Positions 58,442 through 64,000 of a DNA stretch of 64,000 nt are shown here, piece by piece. Under the pieces are notes generated by a model. It had not been told where the DNA came from. It saw only the letters and a list, made by a program, of their open reading frames with translations, and did not search any database. The translations under genes and the position numbers were made by a program. The stretch spans positions 1-64,000 of the forward strand of contig NZ_JACHVU010000007.1 of the NCBI RefSeq assembly GCF_014190915.1, read 5' to 3'. The stretch comes from Mycolicibacterium iranicum (lineage in GTDB: Bacteria > Actinomycetota > Actinomycetes > Mycobacteriales > Mycobacteriaceae). Every line of letters starts with the position of its first letter. The first letter of the stretch is position 1.

Positions 58442-58512
58442 ACGAGGGCTGCGCGGTACTCGCCCCGCGAACGCTCCCCCGCCGTGACCGCGTTCGTGGA
58501 AACGTCCCAGCG

Positions 58513-59130
58513 GTGACCCGCCCGCACCGTCGCGACACGCCCGCCTACTGGAACCACAACACCGCCTATCACCCCTGGCTGGCCCGCATCGCCGCCGAGC
58601 ACCGCGGCGACGTGCTCGACGTCGGCTGCGGCGACGGCCTGCTGGCCGCGCGCCTCGCCCCGCTGTCACGGTCGGTGACAGGCGTCGATTGCGACGCTGC
58701 CGCAGTGGAGCGCGCCCGCGCCCGGGTCCGACAGATTCCGAACGTCACGGTCACCCAGGGAACATTCGGGGAGGACAGCGACGGCGACGCGCGCTACGAC
58801 CTGATCGCCTTCGTCGCAACGATCCACCACATGGATCTGCGTGCCGCGCTGGGCAGGGCGCGCGACCTGCTGCGGCCGGGCGGGGAGATCGCCATCGTGG
58901 GACTCGCCGCCAACCGGTCCCCGGTGGACTGGATGTGGTCGGGCCTGTGCCTGCCCGCAGTGCGGATCGGGTCGCTGTGGCATCGCGAAACCCGCGACAT
59001 CGGCGTCGCGGTCGCCACCCCGCAGCACAGCCTGGCCGACATCCGGCGGATCGCGGACGAGGTCATTCCCGGCGCCCACATGCGGCGCGCCCTGTACTAC
59101 CGCTACCTGCTGCGGTGGCGGAGGCCATGA
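58513..59130 (+). CDS. Class I SAM-dependent methyltransferase
   Basis: This 205-residue protein is a compact SAM methyltransferase: VLDVGCGDGLLAARL (motif I), GVDCDAAAVERA (motif II), FVATIHHMD (motif IV) and LLRPGGEIAIVG (motif VI). GTG 58513 is the likely start; the longer frame lies over the NTF2-like gene in another frame. The GTG follows an inverted CGAACG/CGTTCG patch near 58466-58496. Substrate unknown. Confidence 0.82.
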   Translation: MTRPHRRDTPAYWNHNTAYHPWLARIAAEHRGDVLDVGCGDGLLAARLAPLSRSVTGVDCDAAAVERARARVRQIPNVTVTQGTFGEDSDGDARYDLIAFVATIHHMDLRAALGRARDLLRPGGEIAIVGLAANRSPVDWMWSGLCLPAVRIGSLWHRETRDIGVAVATPQHSLADIRRIADEVIPGAHMRRALYYRYLLRWRRP

Positions 59131-59157
59131 CGGCCTCGCGGCCCCCGCCGCGGTCCG

Positions 59158-59163
59158 TAGGCT
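59158..59163 (+). promoter_or_regulatory. Candidate -10 hexamer TAGGCT, leaderless
   Basis: TAGGCT ends 8 bp before ATG 59172 with no Shine-Dalgarno sequence between. Confidence 0.4.
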
Positions 59164-59171
59164 GACCCCCG

Positions 59172-59954
59172 ATGACCATCCACGACGAGAACCCGGTGCG
59201 CCGTCGCCTGGCCGAGCAGCCCGACACCGGCTACGTCTACCGCACCTCCTGGCGCGTGGCGACCGGGGACATCGGCAGCGACCTCAACCTGCGCCTCGAC
59301 GGTGTCGCCCGCTACATCCAGGAGGTCGGTGCCGAGAACCTCGTCGACGCGGGCGAGGCCGAAGACCACCCCCACTGGCTCGTCCAGCGCACCGTCATCG
59401 ACGTGATCGAGCCGATCGAGTTCCCGAACGAGGTGTCCTTCAGTCGCTGGTGTTCGGCCCTGTCGACACGGTGGTGCACCATGCGCGTCGACCTCGTCGG
59501 CAGCGACGGCGGCCGCATCGAGACCGAGGGTTTCTGGATCGCCATCAATGCCAAGACCCTGACACCGCAGCGCGCCACCGACTCCCTCATCGAACGGTTC
59601 TCGACCACGACGGACGAATACCGGCTCAAATGGCGTCCGTGGCTGCAGGATCCGGACACCACGGACCAGTCGATTCCTTTTGCGTTGCGCCGCACCGACA
59701 TCGACCTCTTCGAGCATGTGACCAACACCGCGTACTGGCACGCCGTGCACGAGGTGATGGCCCACGTGCCCGACATCTGCACGCCGCCCTACCGTGCCGT
59801 CGTCGAGTACCGGAAGCCGATCAAGTACGGCGAGGAGGTCAGCGTCCGGTGGGTCCGACACGGCGAGGGGGACGCCGCCGAGGTCCACATCGCCCTGAGC
59901 GTCGGCGACGAGGTGCGGGCCGCCGCTGCGCTTCGCGCGCTGTCGTTACGCTGA
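59172..59954 (+). CDS. Acyl-ACP thioesterase-like double-hotdog protein
   Basis: This 260-residue protein has two hotdog repeats, like plant FatA/FatB and bacterial acyl-[ACP] thioesterases. The N-terminal hotdog contains [20 protein letters not shown], and the C-terminal one contains [16 protein letters not shown] with the catalytic Asn/His. It should release fatty acids from acyl-carrier protein or hydrolyse acyl-CoA. The gene lies directly before echA14-like, which starts 5 bp after its stop but has its own promoter-like hexamer. Mycobacteria encode a few such proteins; their substrates are unclear to me. Confidence 0.83.
   Translation: MTIHDENPVRRRLAEQPDTGYVYRTSWRVATGDIGSDLNLRLDGVARYIQEVGAENLVDAGEAEDHPHWLVQRTVIDVIEPIEFPNEVSFSRWCSALSTRWCTMRVDLVGSDGGRIETEGFWIAINAKTLTPQRATDSLIERFSTTTDEYRLKWRPWLQDPDTTDQSIPFALRRTDIDLFEHVTNTAYWHAVHEVMAHVPDICTPPYRAVVEYRKPIKYGEEVSVRWVRHGEGDAAEVHIALSVGDEVRAAAALRALSLR
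59947..59952 (+). promoter_or_regulatory. Candidate -10 hexamer TACGCT, leaderless
   Basis: TACGCT overlaps the last codons of the thioesterase gene and ends 6 bp before GTG 59959. Confidence 0.35.
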
Positions 59955-59958
59955 CCCG

Positions 59959-60711
59959 GTGACCGATCGTGTACTGACCCAGGTCGACAACCGCGTCGCC
60001 CTCATCACCATCAACGACCCCGACCGGCGCAACGCCGTCACCGCGGAGATCTCGGCGGCCCTGCGCGACGCGGTCGACAGCGTCCAGGCCGATCCCGAGG
60101 TCCACGCGCTGATCGTGACCGGTGCGGGCAAGGCGTTCTGCGCCGGCGCGGATCTGACCGCCCTCGGGGCGGCCACCGAGGACGGGTTGCGGGTCATCTA
60201 CGACGGGTTCCTCGCGGTCGCCGAATGCACGCTGCCGACGATCGCCGCCGTCAACGGCGCCGCGGTCGGCGCAGGGCTCAACCTCGCCCTGGCCGCCGAC
60301 GTGCGTATCGCCGGGCCCGCCGCCGTGTTCGACCCGCGATTCCAGAAGCTCGGGATCCACCCCGGCGGCGGCGCCACCTGGATGCTGCAGCGACTGGCCG
60401 GCCCGCAGGTGGCACGCGCATCGCTGCTGTTCGGGATGCGCCTCGACGCCGAGGCCGCGGTACGCCACGGTCTCGCGCTGGAGGTCGCCGACGATCCGGT
60501 CGCCGCGGCCCGAGAGCTGGCGGCGGGACCGGCAGGCGCCCCGCGCGACGTCGTGCTGTCGACGAAGGCCTCGATGCGCGCCACCGCCAACCCGGGCACC
60601 GTCGACCTCGACCAGCATCGACTGGCCGTGGACGTCGAGATCGGCCCGCAGGCGGCGTCCATCGAGTCACCGGAGTTCGCGGCGCGGCTCGCAGCCGCCA
60701 AGCGCCGCTGA
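59959..60711 (+). CDS. echA14: Enoyl-CoA hydratase/isomerase EchA14-like
   Basis: This 250-residue crotonase-fold protein starts with the usual [15 protein letters not shown]. The oxyanion hole is in [12 protein letters not shown] (near 54-65) and [17 protein letters not shown]. In the position of the second catalytic glutamate of hydratases the text is [10 protein letters not shown], so this may be an isomerase or other crotonase rather than a hydratase. The start is GTG 59959, and the location corresponds to Rv2486 (echA14). It probably acts in beta-oxidation-type or branched acyl-CoA turnover. Confidence 0.9.
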   Translation: MTDRVLTQVDNRVALITINDPDRRNAVTAEISAALRDAVDSVQADPEVHALIVTGAGKAFCAGADLTALGAATEDGLRVIYDGFLAVAECTLPTIAAVNGAAVGAGLNLALAADVRIAGPAAVFDPRFQKLGIHPGGGATWMLQRLAGPQVARASLLFGMRLDAEAAVRHGLALEVADDPVAAARELAAGPAGAPRDVVLSTKASMRATANPGTVDLDQHRLAVDVEIGPQAASIESPEFAARLAAAKRR

Positions 60712-61515
60712 CTACGGCGCCAGCGCCACGATCCGTTCGGCGCGGCGCAGCACCGGCATGTCGACCATCTGGCCTTCGAACTGGAACACGCCGCGCTCGT
60801 CACGGGCGGCGGCCAGCACACGACGCGCCCACTCGGCGCTTTCGGCGGTCGGGGTGTAGCCCTCCCGGATCACCGGGATCTGCGTCGGGTGGATGGCGAC
60901 CTTGCCGTCGAAACCCACCGCCACCGCGTCGTCGACCTCAGCCCGCAGCCCGTCGAGGTTCTTGATGTCGAGGAACACCGAGTCCAGGGCGAGCCGACCG
61001 TAGGCCTTCGCGGCGAGCAGGGTCTGTGAGCGCACGTGGCGGGCCACCTCGCGGTAGGAGCCGTCCGGATAACGGTTGGCGGTACCACCCAGCACCGCGA
61101 ACAGGTCCTCGGCACCCCACATCAGCGCATAGGCGTTGTCGACGCGGGCCAGGTCCACCACGGCCAGCGCACCCAGCGGGGTTTCGATGAGCACGATGAC
61201 GTTCAGCGGCGCGAGCGCGCCGACCTGCTCGGGTGTCTCGGTCTTGGCGAGCATCACGGTCGTGTAGGCCGTGCCGGACACCGCTTCCAGGTCGAGGTCG
61301 TGGTCAGGGGTGCCGGCCGGATTGACCCTCACCACGGTGCGCTCGGGGTCCAGCGGTGTGTCCGCCAGCGCCTGGCGCGCAGCCGGCCGGTCCTTGGCGG
61401 CCACGCCGTCCTCGAGGTCGAGGATCACGATGTCGGCCGCCGCCGCGGCTTTGGCGTACCGCTCCGGCCGGTCGGCCGGGCAGAACAGCCACGCGGTTCC
61501 TGCCACCAGGCTCAC
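60712..61515 (-). CDS. citE: CitE-like CoA-ester lyase (Rv2498c: citramalyl/HMG-CoA lyase)
   Basis: This 267-residue TIM-barrel CoA lyase has the metal- and substrate-binding DLEDGV near 33-38, VVRVNPAG, VLIETPLG, and MWGAEDL. The M. tuberculosis orthologue Rv2498c is reported as a stereospecific (S)-citramalyl-CoA and (R)-3-hydroxy-3-methylglutaryl-CoA lyase for itaconate dissimilation and leucine breakdown, from memory. The start is GTG 61515, overlapping the MaoC stop by 4 bp and preceded by AGGAGGAAT. It is the last gene of the accA1-fadE19-MaoC-citE operon. Confidence 0.94.
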   Translation of the reverse strand: MSLVAGTAWLFCPADRPERYAKAAAAADIVILDLEDGVAAKDRPAARQALADTPLDPERTVVRVNPAGTPDHDLDLEAVSGTAYTTVMLAKTETPEQVGALAPLNVIVLIETPLGALAVVDLARVDNAYALMWGAEDLFAVLGGTANRYPDGSYREVARHVRSQTLLAAKAYGRLALDSVFLDIKNLDGLRAEVDDAVAVGFDGKVAIHPTQIPVIREGYTPTAESAEWARRVLAAARDERGVFQFEGQMVDMPVLRRAERIVALAP

Positions 61516-62042
61516 GCGGATTCCTCCTGAGGCCGCTTGCGCACCATCGTTTTTCGCGACGCGGTGGCCACGACATCGCCGTGTTGGTTGCGGCCGACGT
61601 GGCTGAAGGTCACGATGCCCTCGCCCGGGCGGCTCCTGGATTCCCGCTTCTCCGTCACCTCGGTCTCGGCGTACAGGGTGTCGCCGTGGAACAGGGGCTT
61701 GGGAAAGGCCACCTCGCCGAAGCCCAGGTTTCCCACGATCGTGCCTTGGGTCAACTGGGCCACCGAGAGACCCACCAGGGTCGACAACGTGAACATCGAA
61801 TTCACCAGCCGCTGGTTGAACGGCGGCAACGCATCCGAGAACGCGGCGTCGAGGTGCAGCGCCTGCGTGTTCATCGTCAGCGTGGTGAACAGCACGTTGT
61901 CGGCCTCGGTGATCGTGCGTCCGGGCCGGTGCTGGTAGAGGACGCCGGTCTCGAACTCCTCGAACCACAGCCCCCGCTGGACGACGATCCGCTTCGCCGC
62001 CGGTTCGCCGCTCACGTCCGCCTGATCGTTCGGCACACTCAC
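61512..62042 (-). CDS. MaoC-type enoyl-CoA hydratase (Rv2499c-like)
   Basis: This 176-residue hotdog protein has the MaoC features: ITEADNVLFTTLTMNTQALHLD near 43-64, whose Asp/His pair forms the active site, and NLGFGEVAFPKPLFHGDTLYAE. By position it matches Rv2499c, thought to be the itaconyl-CoA/methylglutaconyl-CoA hydratase before the CitE-like lyase. It overlaps the dehydrogenase before it and the lyase after it by 4 bp. Confidence 0.92.
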   Translation of the reverse strand: MSVPNDQADVSGEPAAKRIVVQRGLWFEEFETGVLYQHRPGRTITEADNVLFTTLTMNTQALHLDAAFSDALPPFNQRLVNSMFTLSTLVGLSVAQLTQGTIVGNLGFGEVAFPKPLFHGDTLYAETEVTEKRESRSRPGEGIVTFSHVGRNQHGDVVATASRKTMVRKRPQEESA

Positions 62043-63199
62043 AGCCCGAGCTCCCGGCCGATCAGCATCAACTGCACTTCCGTTGTCCCCTCACCGATTT
62101 CGAGGATCTTGCTGTCGCGATAGTGGCGCGCGACCGAGTACTCGTTCATGAAGCCGTATCCACCGAAGATCTGGGTGGCGTCGCGCGCGTTGTCCATCGC
62201 GGCCTCGCTGGCGATCAGCTTGGCGATCGCGGCCTGCTTCTTGAAGGGCTTGCCCGACAACATCAATGCCGCCGCGTCGTAGTAGGCCGCCCGTGCGACA
62301 TGGGCGCGGGTCTCCATCCTGGCGATCTTGAAGGCGATGGCCTGATTGGTGCCGATGGCCCGCCCGAACGCCTCCCGTTCCTTGGAGTACTTGACGCTCT
62401 CGTCCACGCAGCCCTGCGCGGCACCGACCGACAGCGCGGCGATCGCGATGCGGCCCTCGTCGAGGATCCGCAGGAAGTTCGCGTAGCCGCGACCCCGCTC
62501 ACCGAGCAGGTTCTCTTGCGGCACGCGCACGTCGTCGAAGCTCAGCGGGTGCGTGTCCGAGGCGTTCCAGCCGACCTTGTTGTAGGCGGGCTCGGCAGTG
62601 AACCCCTCGGTCGGGACCGGCACCAGAATCGACGAGATCTCCTTCTTGCCGTTGTTGTCCCCGGTGACCGCGGTGACCGTGACGAGCTTGGTGATGTCGG
62701 TGCCCGAGTTGGTGATGAACTGCTTGCTGCCGTTGATCACCCAGTGGCCGTCGTCGAGCTTGGCGGTCGTCTTGGTAGCCCCCGCGTCGCTGCCGCCGCT
62801 GGCCTCGGTCAACCCGAACGCGCCGAGCGCCTTGCCGCTGGCCAGGAGCGGCAGCCATTCCTGCTTCTGCTCCTCGTTGCCGAAGCGGTACACCGGCATG
62901 GCGCCCAGCGAGACCCCGGCCTCCAGCGTGATCGCGACACTCTGATCGACCTTGCCGAGTTCCTCCAGCGCCAGGCACAGCGCGAAGTAGTCACCGCCCA
63001 TGCCCCCGTACTCCTCGGGGAAGGGCAGCCCGAACAGGCCCATGTCGGCCATGCCCGCAACGACCTCGTACGGGAACGAGTGTTCCTCGTCGTGTTTCGC
63101 CGACACCGGCGCCACCACGCTCTGCGCGAAATCGCGCACCGTCTTGGCCAGCTGCTCGTAATGGTCCGGCAGCGTTCCCGTCGAGAGAAATGTGGTCAT
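62039..63199 (-). CDS. fadE19: Acyl-CoA dehydrogenase FadE19 (isovaleryl-CoA dehydrogenase type)
   Basis: This 386-residue flavoprotein shows the family signatures: [29 protein letters not shown] (FAD-binding), and the C-terminal [20 protein letters not shown] with [12 protein letters not shown]. By position it is FadE19 (Rv2500c), assigned to leucine degradation as isovaleryl-CoA dehydrogenase. It oxidises the acyl-CoA and passes electrons to ETF. The start overlaps the accA1 stop by 4 bp. Confidence 0.95.
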   Translation of the reverse strand: MTTFLSTGTLPDHYEQLAKTVRDFAQSVVAPVSAKHDEEHSFPYEVVAGMADMGLFGLPFPEEYGGMGGDYFALCLALEELGKVDQSVAITLEAGVSLGAMPVYRFGNEEQKQEWLPLLASGKALGAFGLTEASGGSDAGATKTTAKLDDGHWVINGSKQFITNSGTDITKLVTVTAVTGDNNGKKEISSILVPVPTEGFTAEPAYNKVGWNASDTHPLSFDDVRVPQENLLGERGRGYANFLRILDEGRIAIAALSVGAAQGCVDESVKYSKEREAFGRAIGTNQAIAFKIARMETRAHVARAAYYDAAALMLSGKPFKKQAAIAKLIASEAAMDNARDATQIFGGYGFMNEYSVARHYRDSKILEIGEGTTEVQLMLIGRELGL

Positions 63200-64000
63200 G
63201 TCTGCGGCTCCTTGATTGCCGTTATCCGGGCCAGCACCTGGCCCACCTTCACCTGTTCACCCGCGTCGACCAACAACTCCGCCACCCCGTCGACGGGGGC
63301 GGTCAACGCATGCTCCATCTTCATCGCCTCGACGGTCACCACAACGGTCCCGGCGGTGACCGCCGCACCGTCCTCGACACCGACAGCGACGACCGCACCC
63401 GGCATCGGGCTGGTCAGCTCGGCGTCGCCTCCTGCCTCGTCGTCGGGACGCACCGGTGCCTCCCTGACCTCCTCGACGCTCACCACGCGTCCCGCTGCGG
63501 CCAGCCACACCTGCCCACCGGCCTCGGCGACCAGGTAGTCGGTACGCAGGCCGTCGACCGTCACCGCCAACGCATCCCCGGTCAAAGACGCACTCAGCGT
63601 TCGGTTTTCGCGTCCTTCGACGACCGCGGTCGCCCTCTCCGGCGTGCCGGTGAGCCAGACGTGGTCGGTCCGGTCCCCGGCCTTGAGCCGGATCGGTGTC
63701 GGGGCGCGTCCGGCGATACGCCACCCCGACGGGACCGCCCACGGGTCGGTGGGGCCCGTCGGCCAGGACCGCAGCCAGCGGTAGGCCGCCCCGGCGATCA
63801 GATCGTCGTCCGACGGCTCGGCGGCGGTGAAGTCGGGAAGTCGGCGATCGAGGAGGCCCGTGTCCAGGTCTCCGGCGGCCACGTCCGGGTCGGCCAACAG
63901 GAATCGCAGGAAGTCGACGTTGGTCGTGAGGCCGAGCACCGCGGTGTTCGCCAGCGCGGAATCGAGCGCCCGCAGCGCGGCGCCGCGGTCATCGGCGTGG
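63196..64000 (-). CDS. accA1: Biotin carboxylase/carrier subunit AccA1, C-terminal part (partial)
   Basis: The visible 268 residues are the C-terminal third of a biotin-dependent acyl-CoA carboxylase alpha chain; the ATP-grasp biotin carboxylase half lies beyond the window. The end of the carboxylase C-domain ([16 protein letters not shown]) and a BT-like barrel precede the biotinyl domain, with the biotin-accepting lysine in [10 protein letters not shown]. By position it is AccA1 (Rv2501c), which with AccD1 carboxylates 3-methylcrotonyl-CoA in leucine catabolism. Bases beyond 63939 continue the same frame to the edge without a stop. Confidence 0.95.
   Translation of the reverse strand, partial: HADDRGAALRALDSALANTAVLGLTTNVDFLRFLLADPDVAAGDLDTGLLDRRLPDFTAAEPSDDDLIAGAAYRWLRSWPTGPTDPWAVPSGWRIAGRAPTPIRLKAGDRTDHVWLTGTPERATAVVEGRENRTLSASLTGDALAVTVDGLRTDYLVAEAGGQVWLAAAGRVVSVEEVREAPVRPDDEAGGDAELTSPMPGAVVAVGVEDGAAVTAGTVVVTVEAMKMEHALTAPVDGVAELLVDAGEQVKVGQVLARITAIKEPQT

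Noticed and set aside
57161..58669. Apparent 502-residue extension of the TetR protein across the operator and the NTF2-like gene
   Set aside because: It would cover the divergent promoter and operator and read antisense through the NTF2-like gene; GTG 57946 gives a normal TetR length.

Overview
The window is a high-G+C actinobacterial chromosome segment, almost certainly from a rapidly growing Mycobacterium (Mycolicibacterium). Gene order follows the M. tuberculosis block Rv2457c-Rv2501c from memory: clpX, clpP2, clpP1, tig, tRNAs, Nei-type glycosylase, rpiB, Rv2466c-like thiol oxidoreductase, pepN, ctaJ/DUF5130, HNH protein, glbO, giant NAD-gdh, ABC-F ettA, ssb2, plsB2, HAD-PlsC, WS/DGAT, echA14, and the leucine/itaconate operon ending in accA1. 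No phage, insertion sequence or CRISPR array was seen. Many genes have a TANNNT hexamer 6-8 nt before the start codon, which suggests leaderless transcripts, a common mycobacterial trait.

Layout. 1-4.4 kb: a sugar-acid/polyol module with one TIM-barrel sugar isomerase/epimerase and three Gfo/Idh/MocA dehydrogenases in two convergent pairs, with palindromic operator-like sites. 4.5-8 kb: a beta-propeller lipoprotein, fdhD preceded by a 21-codon upstream ORF, and a GT1 glycosyltransferase. 8.1-13.7 kb: the proteostasis block clpX, clpP1-clpP2 and tig, with tRNA-Pro and tRNA-Gly behind it. 14-19.6 kb: a secreted protein, a Crp-like regulator, an MBL-fold hydrolase, a DUF4383 membrane protein that looks frameshifted, a Gly/Trp/Asp-tailed membrane protein and a Na+/H+ antiporter. 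19.6-23.8 kb: a DNA glycosylase, rpiB, a 27-bp tandem repeat, and an overlapping operon (NCS1 nucleobase permease, cytosine-deaminase-like enzyme, IPNS-family oxygenase). 23.9-24.9 kb: a wrecked flavodoxin-like reductase interrupted by a small unknown gene with its own terminator. 24.9-35.7 kb: Rv2466c-like protein, pepN, two HNH proteins, the respiratory accessory pair ctaJ/DUF5130, a catalase-family protein, a large LuxR ATPase regulator, glbO, and the tail of the gdh operon.

35.7-50.9 kb: NAD-gdh, ettA, ssb2, a CopD-CtaG copper/cytochrome-oxidase fusion, and a tightly overlapping lipid operon (WS/DGAT, HAD-PlsC, PlsB2) for glycerolipid and storage-lipid synthesis. 50.95-56.2 kb: tRNA-Arg followed at once by an accessory-looking glycan cluster (methyltransferase, two GT4-like enzymes, a WcbI-like protein, a GT2). 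56.2-59.1 kb: a chloroperoxidase-type alpha/beta hydrolase, a TetR regulator with a clear four-half-site operator, an NTF2-like protein and a methyltransferase. 59.1-64 kb: an acyl-ACP thioesterase, echA14, then the accA1-fadE19-MaoC-citE operon, with every junction overlapping by 4 bp and accA1 cut by the window edge.

The regions most worth a second look are the permease/deaminase/oxygenase operon, the tRNA-Arg-linked glycan cluster, the dehydrogenase trio with its operators, the fdhD upstream ORF, a dispersed intergenic palindrome found three times, and the broken reductase gene with its inserted small ORF.
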